Shown: positions 49,674 through 58,766 of the stretch, piece by piece
How positions within the stretch are numbered: position 1 is the first letter of the stretch
How the letters are laid out: every line of letters starts with the position of its first letter
Assembly (NCBI RefSeq): GCF_030464345.1
Contig: NZ_VCYH01000005.1
Coordinates: forward strand, 1 to 64,000
Direction of reading: 5' to 3'
Length of the DNA: 64,000 nucleotides
From: Methanoculleus frigidifontis
Lineage (GTDB): Archaea; Halobacteriota; Methanomicrobia; Methanomicrobiales; Methanoculleaceae
Made by a program: the position numbers and the translations under genes
Notes under the pieces: model-generated
The model's input: only the letters and a program-made list of their open reading frames with translations
What the model was told of the DNA's origin: nothing
Databases searched by the model: none

Positions 49674-52600
49674 TTATTCTGCGTCCCGTCCGGCAATGAA
49701 CCGGTATGCCCCCCGCGGAACATGGATCTCGAACCGGGCACCGTTTCCCGGCGTGCCGGTCTCCCTGATGGAAAGCCCGGTGATGGAGAGGATCTCCTGC
49801 GCCAGAAAGAGGCCGTAGCCGGTGTTGCGTCCTCTGCCCCGCTCGAAGATCCTGTTCTTTTCGGTTTCGGGGATCCCTGACCCGTCGTCCTCGCAGACGA
49901 CCGTGAGGCCGTCTCCCGTTTCGGCGCAGGAAAAGGTGATTCGGCTGATGTCGCCGCCGTGCCGGAGCGAGTTGTCCAGCAGATTGAAGAAGACTTTCTG
50001 GAGGAGCGGGTCGGCATAGACTTCAACATCTGCGTTGCTGGTTGTGAGTGCGACATTGTCCCCGGCGTTCCTGACCGCGGCTGTCTGCCCGATGACCTCA
50101 TTCAGGTTCTGCCAGGTCGGCGTGTGAACACCGATGTCCTGGTAGTCCTTGGTGAACATGATCTGGTGCCGGATGGTGTCGGCGGCCTGCTCCGCTTTCT
50201 GGATCATCTCAAAGAAGAGCGGACCGCCGGCGCAGTCCCTGGAGAGCTCCAGATAGCCTGCAAGGGCGGTGAGCTGGTTGAGGACGTCGTGCCGGGTGAC
50301 GCTGGAGAGGAGATTGAGTTTCCGGTTCGCCTGCTGCAGCGCCTCCTCCACGCGTTTGCGCTCGGTGATGTCGCGGCGGTTCTCCCGACGGCCGATCCAG
50401 GTACCGTCTTCACGGTAGACCGGTTGGCAGTAGTGACTGATCCACCGCAGTTCACCTCCCCGGGTGACGATCCGGAAGTCCAGGTGGTGCACCCCGCTGC
50501 TGCTTCTCCAGGTCTCGGCGTAGTGATGCGCGACCGCCTCCCGGTCTGCCGGGTGGCAGATCTTCTCGGTCAGATGGGGATCGGCGAGGAACGCTTCGGC
50601 GGCATACCCGGTGATCCGTTCGCAGGAGGGGGAGACGTAGAGGTAGCTGCCCTCGGGCCCGAGCCACGCCTCCCAGTCGTAGGTAAAATCGGCGAGCATC
50701 CGGAAGTTTTCTTCACTCTCCCGAAGTGCTTTCTCCATCTTCTTGCGGTCCGAGATGTCCAGGATCACGCCGACGATGCCGGCGACGCTTCCGTCCGCCC
50801 GGAAGAGCGCGGTCTTTGAGAAGAGAACATCGTATTTTTCTCCCCTGGTGTTCTGGAGTTCGTACTCGTAGCGCTGGACGTGCGGCTGCTCGATGATCAG
50901 GTCGTCCTTGTACTTGTAGTGGTCTGCGTAGAACCTCGGGAAGAAGTCCCAGATGGTCTTGCCGAGGATCTCCTCTTTCGGCAGGCCGACGAGTTCCTCG
51001 AACGCCCGGTTGCAGTCCTGGTAGATGCCGTCCGTGTCGCGGTAGAAGACGGGGGCGGGGATGGTGTCCATCAGCGCCTGGACGTAGTTGACCTTCTCCT
51101 TGAGGGAGACCTCCATCTTCTTGCGGTCCGAGATGTCGAGGATGGCGCCGACGATCCCGGCGATTGCCCCGTCCGCCTTGAAGAGTGCGGTCTTTGAGAA
51201 GAGGACGTCGTGCACGCTGCCGTGTGCATCGGTGATCCCGAACTCATAGCGCTGAATGTGCGGATGGTGGATGATGAGGTCGTCTTTCTCCTTGTAGACG
51301 TCGGCGTACTCCTTCGGGAAGAAGTAGTGGATCGTCTTGCCGAGGATCTCATCTTTCCGAAGCCCGACGAGTTCCTCGAACGCCCGGTTGCAGTCCTGGT
51401 ATATGCCGTCCGTGTCGCGGTAGAAGACGGGGGCGGGGATGGTGTCCATCAGTGCCTGGACGTAGTTGACCTTCTCCTTGAGAGAGACCTCCATCTTCTT
51501 GCGGTCTGAGATGTCCACGATCACGCCGACGATGCCGGCGACGCTTCCGTCCGCCCGGAAGAGCGCGGTCTTTGAGAAGAGAACATCGTATTTTTCTCCC
51601 CTGGTGTTCTGGAGTTCGAACTCGTAGCGCTGGACGTGCGGCTGCTCGATGATCAGGTCGTCCTTGTACTTGTAGTGGTCTGCGTAGAACCTCGGGAAGA
51701 AGTCCCAGATGGTCTTGCCGAGGATCTCCTCTTTCGGCAGGCCGACGAGTTCCTCGAACGCCCGGTTGCAGTCCTGGTAGATGCCGTCTGTGTCGCGGTA
51801 GAAGACGGGGGCGGGGATGGTGTCCATCAGCGCCTGGACGTAGTTGACCTTCTCCTTGAGGGAGACCTCCATCTTCTTGCGGTCCGAGATGTCGAGAAGC
51901 GTGCCGATGATATCCTGCGAGCCCTGAATGGCTGTCTCCGATCCGTATACCTCTGCCGTTATCGTCTCCCCGTCTTTCCTGACGCCACGGAACTCGAAGT
52001 GAGGGAACCCCTCCGCTCCCGTTCGCATCTTCTGCAGCATGTCCCGGACGACTGCAAGATCGTCCGCAAGTGCGAGGTCGTCGAAACCCCTCACGCCTAC
52101 CATCTCGTCCACCCGGTATCCGAAGATATGTGCAAACCGGGGGTTGACATAGGTGAATATCCCGTTTCTGACGATATACACGCCGACGAGCGATTTTTCC
52201 GCAAGAACCTTGAACCTGGTCTCGGAGTCTTTCAGCGCCTCTTCGGCACGTTTCCGGTCGGTGACGTCCCGTCCGACCGACTGGTACTCGATGACCCGTC
52301 TTTCGTCATCGAAGAGCGCCCGGTCGCTCCATTGCTGCCAGCGGATTGTGCCGTCCGGCATGATAACCCGGTGCTCCACGTTTCCGACCGGGTTTGCCGG
52401 GGTCAGTGACGAAAAGTGTTCCCTGATGAGATCGTGCTCGTCCTTCGGGATCGCGGGAAAGAACCGGGTTCCGACGAGCTCGCTGCATTTCGGCCTGCCG
52501 TAATAATGGCAGAAGGCATCGTTTGCAAAGACGAGCATCCCGTCGGGGCGGAACCTGCAGATCAGTTCGGTCTGGCTCTCCACAACGGCGCGGTACCGTT

Positions 52601-53006
52601 CTTCGCTCGCCCGCAAAGCTTCGTCCATCCTTTTGCGTTCGACGGCCTGCTCGATCATATGCTTCAGTTCGGCAAACTGAGACTTCGGATCTCCTCCCTT
52701 CTGGAGGTAAAACGATGCGCCGTTGTTGAGCGCTTCGATAATGACGTGCTCGCGTCCCCTTCCGGTGAAGATGATGAACGGCGTATCGTTTCCTTCTGCT
52801 TTGAGGCGTTTGAGAAACTCGATGCCGTTCATCCGGGGCATCTCATAGTCCGAAACGATGGCGTCGAACCGCTGATGCTGCAGCGTCGTGAGTGCCTCTT
52901 CGGCAGACGTCACGATAGTAACGGAGATATCGCTTTTGCGCTCCAGAAACAGCCGGGTGATGTCCAGGAGTGCGGGCTCGTCGTCAACATGCAGTACGGT
53001 GATCAT
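49674..53006 (-). CDS. Response regulator-PAS hybrid histidine kinase with triple PAS repeat
   Basis: This 1110-residue soluble protein has a receiver domain at residues 1-120 (VLHVDDEPALLDI, phospho-Asp in IVSDYEMPRMNG, FTGRGRE, Lys in YLQKGG). It continues with PAS domains near 130 and 255, three almost identical 126-residue PAS units at 379-504, 505-630 and 631-756, and a further PAS near 765-885 (DWEAWLGPEGSYLYVSPS). A HisKA-like helix follows (LLSSVTRHDVLNQLTALAGYL), then a HATPase domain (VFFNLLDNSLRHGGD, CEDDGSGIPETEK, GRNTGYGLFLAQEIL). It likely takes phosphate on the receiver and signals through its own kinase. Its promoter carries a TATA-type GGTATATTTATC near 53060-53072. Confidence 0.9.
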   Translation of the reverse strand: MITVLHVDDEPALLDITRLFLERKSDISVTIVTSAEEALTTLQHQRFDAIVSDYEMPRMNGIEFLKRLKAEGNDTPFIIFTGRGREHVIIEALNNGASFYLQKGGDPKSQFAELKHMIEQAVERKRMDEALRASEERYRAVVESQTELICRFRPDGMLVFANDAFCHYYGRPKCSELVGTRFFPAIPKDEHDLIREHFSSLTPANPVGNVEHRVIMPDGTIRWQQWSDRALFDDERRVIEYQSVGRDVTDRKRAEEALKDSETRFKVLAEKSLVGVYIVRNGIFTYVNPRFAHIFGYRVDEMVGVRGFDDLALADDLAVVRDMLQKMRTGAEGFPHFEFRGVRKDGETITAEVYGSETAIQGSQDIIGTLLDISDRKKMEVSLKEKVNYVQALMDTIPAPVFYRDTDGIYQDCNRAFEELVGLPKEEILGKTIWDFFPRFYADHYKYKDDLIIEQPHVQRYEFELQNTRGEKYDVLFSKTALFRADGSVAGIVGVIVDISDRKKMEVSLKEKVNYVQALMDTIPAPVFYRDTDGIYQDCNRAFEELVGLRKDEILGKTIHYFFPKEYADVYKEKDDLIIHHPHIQRYEFGITDAHGSVHDVLFSKTALFKADGAIAGIVGAILDISDRKKMEVSLKEKVNYVQALMDTIPAPVFYRDTDGIYQDCNRAFEELVGLPKEEILGKTIWDFFPRFYADHYKYKDDLIIEQPHVQRYEYELQNTRGEKYDVLFSKTALFRADGSVAGIVGVILDISDRKKMEKALRESEENFRMLADFTYDWEAWLGPEGSYLYVSPSCERITGYAAEAFLADPHLTEKICHPADREAVAHHYAETWRSSSGVHHLDFRIVTRGGELRWISHYCQPVYREDGTWIGRRENRRDITERKRVEEALQQANRKLNLLSSVTRHDVLNQLTALAGYLELSRDCAGGPLFFEMIQKAEQAADTIRHQIMFTKDYQDIGVHTPTWQNLNEVIGQTAAVRNAGDNVALTTSNADVEVYADPLLQKVFFNLLDNSLRHGGDISRITFSCAETGDGLTVVCEDDGSGIPETEKNRIFERGRGRNTGYGLFLAQEILSITGLSIRETGTPGNGARFEIHVPRGAYRFIAGRDAE
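50739..51872 (-). repeat. Three tandem 378-bp PAS-encoding repeats
   Basis: Three in-frame units of exactly 378 bp lie at 51495-51872, 51117-51494 and 50739-51116. Units 1 and 3 encode nearly the same 126 residues, differing for example at QRYEFEL/QRYEYEL and VIVDISD/VILDISD. Unit 2 differs in a block near its middle (HYFFPKEYADVYKEK, FGITDAHGSVHDV) but is nearly identical at both ends. Confidence 0.9.
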
Positions 53007-53202
53007 GGGTAGGTCCCTGTGACGGCGGGGGTCAGTAATTAGGACTTGCCGTTTCCATGGGATAAATATACCTAAAAGAGCAGGCCTATCTTCTTCTTGA
53101 ATATCGGAAATTGTGGATTAAATTGAACGATTATAGTATGGGGCGGGCAAGATATCGATGGATGCACTCGTTGCATGAAAAACGGAGAGGAAAAATAGGC
53201 CT

Positions 53203-53224
53203 GCCGCACCCCGTCGGGTGCGGC
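53203..53224. repeat. Perfect 9-bp hairpin GCCGCACCC/GGGTGCGGC
   Basis: Two perfect 9-base complementary arms are separated by the tetraloop CGTC. It lies about 200 bases from the nearest start codon. It might be part of an unrecognised small RNA or a regulator-binding palindrome. Confidence 0.5.
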
Positions 53225-53563
53225 GGTCTCCGAGGACGTTTTGTGACAGGTGTGTAATAACCATGGATGCACGGGGAAGGACGGTTGTGCCGCCCGCCCT
53301 TCCCCGGGTCTGCATACGCATGCTGGTAGAGGGTTTTGAGAGGTGTTACTGCCCCGCCTCCGCCATGAGGCTGTGGAGCGGATGGGGCAGAAGCCTGACA
53401 TGGATGTGATTGTATTCTACGACGGACGGCGTGCCGTTCCAATCCGTCGTACCAGACCAGACCGCGGTCATGCCGCGGATGTTGTGTCGGTAGAGATTCC
53501 CCATATCTCTTCTGACTCTGGGGATCAAGTATTGATCAGATCGATATATATACGTTTCGTTTA

Positions 53564-53635
53564 TTGCATGGCAATAAGCACTGCAATGTCGGCATCATGG
53601 TCGCTATCACCTTTGCATGCAATGAGCAAAGCACT
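53564..53635 (+). promoter_or_regulatory. Imperfect direct repeats in the HTH-PAS sensor 3 promoter
   Basis: TTGCATGGCAATAAGCACT and TTGCATGCAATGAGCAAAGC...CACT occur 49 bases apart, just upstream of a TATA-like CTAATAAA and the ATG at 53667. They may be operators, possibly for autoregulation by the encoded winged helix. Confidence 0.4.
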
Positions 53636-53666
53636 AATAAATCTCCACGTGAAAGTACATTATTGG

Positions 53667-55358
53667 ATGGATCCCTATTCTGACGAGTTCTCTCCGATCA
53701 TCGATGCCCTCAAGGCGAATCCACGGGGTATGTCGGTGACCGACATCGCCGCGGCTGTCGGCACCAATAGAAATACCGTCTCCCGCTACCTTGACATTCT
53801 GCTGATATCGGGTCAGGTGGAGATGCGGATCTACGGAAAAGCGAAAGTCTTCTTTCTCTCGCAGAGGGTGCCCATCTCCGCCATGCTCAATTTTTCATCG
53901 GATATGGTGATCGTACTTGACCGTGATCTCCGGATTGTACAGGCGAACGATGCCGCATGCGCATTTGCAGGGGTGGCCTGCGTGGATCTCCTCGGGAGAG
54001 AGATGGCGGGTTCCCCGCTCGCAGCATTCGACCACCCGCTGATCCGGACCCGGATTGCCGATGCCATGAACGGCGCGGACTTTGTGGAAGAACTCCGTTT
54101 CGTGCGTCAGACTGCCGTCTTCTTCTTCAGGATCAAGATCCTCCCGACCGTCTTCAACGACGGTTCGCCCGGAGTCACCATCATTCTTGAAGATATTACC
54201 GAGAAGAAACGGGCGGAAGAAGCGCTGCGGGAGAGCGAAAATATGTTCCGCGCGCTTGTGGAGAATATCAACGACCTCATCTGGAACGTGAACGACGAGG
54301 GCGTTTTTACCTATGTCAGCCCCAGGAGCAGGGACCTCCTCGGGCATGCACCCGAGGAGATGGTGGGGCGAACGATCTGCGACTTTATGGAGGTGGATGA
54401 AGCGGAGCGTATGCGGGCGCATCTCCGGTCGCTGAACGCTGCGCATCCGTCCGCGACCCTCTTTGAGTGTGCCATGCTTCACAAAGACGGTAATAGGGTC
54501 CTTCTCGAGGCGAACGGAACACCGGTGGTCGATATGATCGGCGAGTATGCCGGCTACCGGTTCGTATGCCGTGATATCACCGACCGGAAACGCGCTCTGA
54601 AGCGGGTGAAGCAGTGGAAATCGTTCCTCTATTCCATGGTGAACAACATCCCCAGCATGGTCTTCGTCAAAGAAACCAAAAATCAGACCTTCATCTTCTT
54701 CAACCGTTCGGCGGAGGAGCTGCTCGGCAGGGCGGATGATGCAATGACCGGCAGGCAGGCCGCCGAGATCTTCCCGAAAGAGATGGCGGAATTCCTCGCG
54801 AACGACGACCTCGAGGCCATCAAGAACGCACCCTTGAGAAAGTTCTCCGAGAAGGTAATCCGTCTGGACGACGGAAGCGATCGTATTCTTCGGGTGAGAA
54901 AGGTTCCCATCTTCAATTCCCGTGCAGATCCGAAGTACATCCTTGGGATCGCCGACGACGTCACCGAACGGAAGACCGCCGAAGATCTCCTTGTCGCGCA
55001 GCGTGACCGGGCGCAGGGCTACCTCGATGTAGCGGGCGTGATGATTGCCGTGATCAACGCCGACGGCAGGATCGATATGATAAATCGGAAGGGCTGCCGG
55101 ATCCTCGGCTACGCTGAAGACGAGATAGTCGGGAAGGGATGGTTCGATCTGATCGTTCCCGAGCGGCTCCGCAAAAGGCTCGCGGAGAACTTTGCACGGC
55201 TGATGGCCGGAAACAGCGAACCCCCACCCTCCGAGACGGGTCCGGTGCTGACGAAGAGCGGCGAAGAGCGGTTGGTCCTCTGGCACAACACCCTGCTCCG
55301 CGACGCCGAGGGAAAGGTCGTGGCGATGGTCAGTTCCGGCGAAGAGGTCCGGGAGTAG
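53667..55358 (+). CDS. HTH-PAS one-component sensor 3 (four PAS domains)
   Basis: This protein has 563 residues from ATG 53667 (MDPYSDEFSPIIDAL). Residues 1-75 are the winged helix shared with sensors 1 and 2 (ANPRGMSVTDIAAAVGTNRN, SRYLDILLISGQV, SQRVPISAMLNF). About four PAS domains follow (near 78, 195, 315 and 440), with DMVIVLDRDLRIVQAND, IWNVNDEGVFTYVSP, SMVFVKETKNQTFIFFN and VMIAVINADGRIDM. No output enzyme is present. An in-frame ATG at 53568 would add 33 residues, but a TATA-like element 29 bases before 53667 and alignment with the paralogues favour the shorter form. Confidence 0.8.
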   Translation: MDPYSDEFSPIIDALKANPRGMSVTDIAAAVGTNRNTVSRYLDILLISGQVEMRIYGKAKVFFLSQRVPISAMLNFSSDMVIVLDRDLRIVQANDAACAFAGVACVDLLGREMAGSPLAAFDHPLIRTRIADAMNGADFVEELRFVRQTAVFFFRIKILPTVFNDGSPGVTIILEDITEKKRAEEALRESENMFRALVENINDLIWNVNDEGVFTYVSPRSRDLLGHAPEEMVGRTICDFMEVDEAERMRAHLRSLNAAHPSATLFECAMLHKDGNRVLLEANGTPVVDMIGEYAGYRFVCRDITDRKRALKRVKQWKSFLYSMVNNIPSMVFVKETKNQTFIFFNRSAEELLGRADDAMTGRQAAEIFPKEMAEFLANDDLEAIKNAPLRKFSEKVIRLDDGSDRILRVRKVPIFNSRADPKYILGIADDVTERKTAEDLLVAQRDRAQGYLDVAGVMIAVINADGRIDMINRKGCRILGYAEDEIVGKGWFDLIVPERLRKRLAENFARLMAGNSEPPPSETGPVLTKSGEERLVLWHNTLLRDAEGKVVAMVSSGEEVRE

Positions 55359-55418
55359 CCGACCCGGCCGGCCGCCGTTCGCGGTGCGGCATCAGGAACT
55401 TCTTTTTCGGGAAGGTCT

Positions 55419-56243
55419 CCCTTTTATCTGCAGGATGAGCCTTTCCCGCTCCTCTTTCCCGTACTCTCCGGCGTGGTCACGATTCTCCTGCTTGTATTCT
55501 TCGCCGTCCTGCTCTCTGCGGCAGGTATCGTCGATACCGGAGCGGCTGTGCCCGGCTACGTCTTTTACGTCCTCCTCTTCCTGTACTATTGCCCTCTCCT
55601 GCTTCATCGTCATCTTCTTCAACACCGGCCGGATCACCTGCGCCGCCCGGCGGCTCCAGGGGAACGACCCGACATTTGCTAGACGGCATCGGAAATGCCG
55701 TCTCCCCCGTCGGCAGCATCTTCGTCCGGGCGGTCATCGCCGCCGCCGTGGGCTTGATCCTCCGGCTCATCGCCGGGCGGCAGGGGCTGCTCCGGCCAGA
55801 TCGCCGTTGCCATCGCCGGTGCTGCATGGAGCCTGGCTACCTTCTTCGTAGTTCCGGTGCTGATCTTCGAGGACGCAGGACCGCTCGAGGCGATCGGACG
55901 ATCCTGGAACCGCTTTAAGAATACCTGGGGCGAGACTGTCCTCGGGCAGGCCGGCATCGGCCTCGTCTTCCTTGCCGTCGGATTTGCCGGGTTCCTGCTG
56001 ACGGCTCTGCTCGCCCTGACGGGGTTCATCGGGTTCCTCGCTGTCGGGATCCTCGTGGCGCTGCTGGTGATCGTCCTTGCCATCCCGGCGGCGAGCATGC
56101 ACGGCGTCTTGGTTGCCGCCCTCTACCTCTACGCAACGACCGGCCGGGTGCCCGGGGCGTATCGGCCCGACCTGATCCCCGGGGCATTCGCGCCCCGCGG
56201 TTCGTTTGGAAGAGTCGGATATCCTGAACCGGGAAATATCTGA
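55419..56243 (+). pseudogene. DUF6159-like membrane protein gene, frameshifted
   Basis: A DUF6159-type multi-helix protein can be read only by changing frame three times. One frame gives EPFPLLFPVLSGVVTILLLV (from about 55434), the next gives LSCFIVIFFNTGRITCAARR (about 55594-55680), the third LLDGIGNAVSPVGSIFVRAV (about 55674-55790). The first frame then resumes with GAAWSLATFFVVPVLIFEDA, EAIGRSWNRFKNTWGETVLG and the final helices to 56243. The N-terminal helix before EPFPLLFP and a start codon are missing. The last intact piece (55857-56243, 128 residues) could still be translated. This is either a decayed gene or a run of sequencing indels. Confidence 0.75.
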
Positions 56244-56357
56244 AAGAATTGTCCAAAGATCCCGGACACAAACATATTTTTCCCTTCTCTCTGGTACGTC
56301 CGGAAGAGGTGCCCCTTAATAGAGGCAGAGAGCAGATATTGTATACGGTGAAGATCT

Positions 56358-56924
56358 ATGGTGGACTTTCTGACTCTCATTATCATCGTCGTCGTGGTGC
56401 TGATCGTCATCGGCATCGCGGCTATATTCGTCGGCATCTATAACCGATTCTTCTCGCTCAAGAACTCGGCGGAGGCGACGCTCGGCCAGGTGAAGGTCGC
56501 GATGAAGAAGCGGCTGGACATGATCGAGCAGCTCCTGGGATCGGTGAAGAGCTATGCCGCCTTTGAGAAAGAGACGTTCGAGAAGGTGACCGCGATGCGG
56601 AGCAGCGTGGCGGCCGCGGGCCCCGGAGACCTGAATGAGGTGGAGCGGGAATCGCGTTCCATTCTCGGCAGGCTGATCGCCGTCGCCGAGAATTACCCCG
56701 ACCTGAAGACCTCGCAGACGGTGCAGGAACTGATGAGAGCCGTCCGGAGCGTTGAAGATGAGATCGGACGCCAGCGTTACACCTACAACAACATCTCCCA
56801 GCAGTACAACACCATGACCGATACCATCCCCTCGAACTTCATTGCCGGGATACTCGGCTTTCAGAAACTGCAGTACCTTGAGTTTGAAGAGGAGATCTCC
56901 CGGCCACCGACGATTGAGTTCTAA
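56358..56924 (+). CDS. lemA: LemA family protein
   Basis: This 188-residue protein has one N-terminal membrane helix ([20 protein letters not shown]), then the LemA helical bundle: [79 protein letters not shown] and [20 protein letters not shown]. LemA proteins are membrane-anchored helical bundles of unknown action. It is followed after 6 bases by a DUF2207 gene, a pairing common in bacteria and archaea that suggests a membrane stress or envelope complex. Confidence 0.92.
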   Translation: MVDFLTLIIIVVVVLIVIGIAAIFVGIYNRFFSLKNSAEATLGQVKVAMKKRLDMIEQLLGSVKSYAAFEKETFEKVTAMRSSVAAAGPGDLNEVERESRSILGRLIAVAENYPDLKTSQTVQELMRAVRSVEDEIGRQRYTYNNISQQYNTMTDTIPSNFIAGILGFQKLQYLEFEEEISRPPTIEF

Positions 56925-56930
56925 ACGACC

Positions 56931-58748
56931 ATGTCTCTGAGTGAAAAGCAGCAGATAATCCTTCTCTTCGGGATCACCCTGGCGATCGGTATCCTGGCGG
57001 TCGCAGGAGCAAGCGCCCTTCCTGCGCTCTTCGAGGGCGACCTCGTGGTGCAGGAATACGACGCCGTCTTTTCCGCGGACGGGACGCTTGTCGAGGAGTA
57101 CACCTACGATGTCCGGCAGTCGGGCGAGTACCGGATGCTCTTTCGCTACTGGGCGGCCCCGCTTGCGTTCGAACCCCTGAACCGCCCCTACATCGCCTTC
57201 GGGAGTATCGACGTTCCCGAAGGGACGATCGGCTATGTGAAGAACTACAACGGGGAGGTGCGGATCGGTGACGGGATGGCCAGCCCCGGAGAGATCGCGG
57301 CAATCCGGGATCTCGCCTTTGAAAGCGAGGTCGGCGCCTACGATCCCGGGTATTTCCCGGCCGGCACGTACACCGCCACCTACCGGTTTGTCGTTCACCC
57401 GCCGATCGAGTACGACGATGATTGGGCACACCTGAACCTGCTGCTCGTGGAGGATCACGTCCCCTACGAAAACGTCCGGATCAACATTCCTGCCGTCTTT
57501 GTCGAGGAGATCTACACGAACCCCCCCACGCTGACGCAGGAGCGCATCGGCAATCGGATCGTCATTACGGGCAGCGTTCCGGCGGATGTTCCGGTCAATG
57601 TCGAGATGGTCGTTGATAAGGTGTTCCTCGAGGGTATTGACGGCTTCCCGGTCTTCGTTGAGGATGTGCAGCAGAAGACGGCAGATGCCAACCGGTGGGC
57701 GCATCTGCAGTACACCGCGGCAGCGGTTCTGCACACGGTCGCCCTCGTGCTGGTGCTGGTGGTGCCCTTCCTCCTTCTCGCCGTCTACTACCGTTACGGC
57801 CGGGAAAAATCGTTCGTCGTGCCCGAGTACCTAAGTTTTGTGCCCGATTCCAGCCTCAAGCCCTGGCAGGTGACCCTCCTCTTCAAGGGCGACGCCGTTG
57901 AGTTCGATGAGAACGGATTTTACGCGACCATCCTTGACCTGCACCGGCAGCAGAAGATCCGGGTTGAGGAAAAGCCGGGCGGGGGTGTGACCGTTCAGGT
58001 CCTCGACGGCACGTCAGGCGACCGCTACGAGCAGCGGGTGCTCACCTTCCTGCAGAACATCGCGGATGATCATACGGTGGACACCGATGCTCTCCGCGAT
58101 TTTGCCGCAACCGCTCGGCGGGTTCCCGGCTCACAGCACAGGATGCAGGCCTATCAGCAGACGTTCTCGGCACTGACACGGCATGTGGACATGAGTATCG
58201 CCCTGCGCTACATCGTCGACGGCCGGCAGACCGTGCTTCCCCTGATCTTCCTCGGAGCGATCCCCTGCGGCCTTGCGATCCTCGCCCTCCTCATCGCACC
58301 CGATGCAGCGTACCTGCTGGTCCCTGCCGCGGCCCTCTACTTTGTCGCAGGCGTCCAGGCAGCGATAGCCGGCCTCTTCCCGTCGACGCTCTTTGGGCAC
58401 TGGAAGGATGATCACTACCGGGAAAAACTGCAGTGGGACGCTTTTTCCCGTTTCCTCTCAGATCTTGCTCTGATGCGGCAGTACTCACCTGACGATCTCT
58501 CGATGTGGGGCGAATGGCTGGTCTACGGCACTGCTCTCGGTGTCGGAGACCGGGTTGAGCAGGCGATGCGCAATCTGAACGTCCCGCTGCCCGACGCCGG
58601 GGTGCCCCTCTACTCGCGTATGCCGTTCATCTTCGTCCCGATCGCAACCTACGCACCGCCAGGCGGCGGTGGCGGCGGGGGATTCGGTGGTGGAGGCTCG
58701 TTCGGCGGCGGCGGTGGCTTTGGTGGCGGCGGCGCCGGCGGGCGATAA
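56931..58748 (+). CDS. DUF2207 membrane protein with Gly-rich tail
   Basis: This 605-residue protein has an N-terminal signal/anchor helix (IILLFGITLAIGILAVAGAS), an extracytoplasmic beta-rich DUF2207 domain (EYDAVFSADGTLVEEYTYDV, AGTYTATYRFV), a membrane helix near 265-285 (HTVALVLVLVVPFLLLAVYY), a cytosolic part and two further helices near 430-480. It ends in a (G)nF repeat tail (GGGGFGGGGSFGGGGG). This matches the YciQ/DUF2207 family, whose function is unknown. It is the second gene of the LemA operon. Confidence 0.88.
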   Translation: MSLSEKQQIILLFGITLAIGILAVAGASALPALFEGDLVVQEYDAVFSADGTLVEEYTYDVRQSGEYRMLFRYWAAPLAFEPLNRPYIAFGSIDVPEGTIGYVKNYNGEVRIGDGMASPGEIAAIRDLAFESEVGAYDPGYFPAGTYTATYRFVVHPPIEYDDDWAHLNLLLVEDHVPYENVRINIPAVFVEEIYTNPPTLTQERIGNRIVITGSVPADVPVNVEMVVDKVFLEGIDGFPVFVEDVQQKTADANRWAHLQYTAAAVLHTVALVLVLVVPFLLLAVYYRYGREKSFVVPEYLSFVPDSSLKPWQVTLLFKGDAVEFDENGFYATILDLHRQQKIRVEEKPGGGVTVQVLDGTSGDRYEQRVLTFLQNIADDHTVDTDALRDFAATARRVPGSQHRMQAYQQTFSALTRHVDMSIALRYIVDGRQTVLPLIFLGAIPCGLAILALLIAPDAAYLLVPAAALYFVAGVQAAIAGLFPSTLFGHWKDDHYREKLQWDAFSRFLSDLALMRQYSPDDLSMWGEWLVYGTALGVGDRVEQAMRNLNVPLPDAGVPLYSRMPFIFVPIATYAPPGGGGGGGFGGGGSFGGGGGFGGGGAGGR

Positions 58749-58766
58749 TCCTTTTTTAAAAAAGTT

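Larger units (their letters stand above)
53007..53666. other. 660-base intergenic region with divergent promoters and repeats
   Basis: No convincing gene lies here; the long frames have poor, Arg/Pro-rich composition. Contents are: a minus-strand TATA (53060-53072) for the PAS kinase; a strong GC hairpin (53203-53224); plus-strand TATA boxes at 53542-53552 and 53635-53642 for the HTH-PAS gene; and an imperfect direct repeat (53564-53584, 53613-53635). Confidence 0.5.

Noticed and set aside
50739-51872. CRISPR-like array
   Set aside because: The repeats are long, in frame and encode PAS domains; there are no short repeats with unique spacers anywhere in the window.
53060-53075. Possible third DtxR-like site, since TATACCTAAAA also occurs here
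   Set aside because: Only one arm matches; the opposite arm lacks the TTTnGG half, so it is probably just the TATA region.
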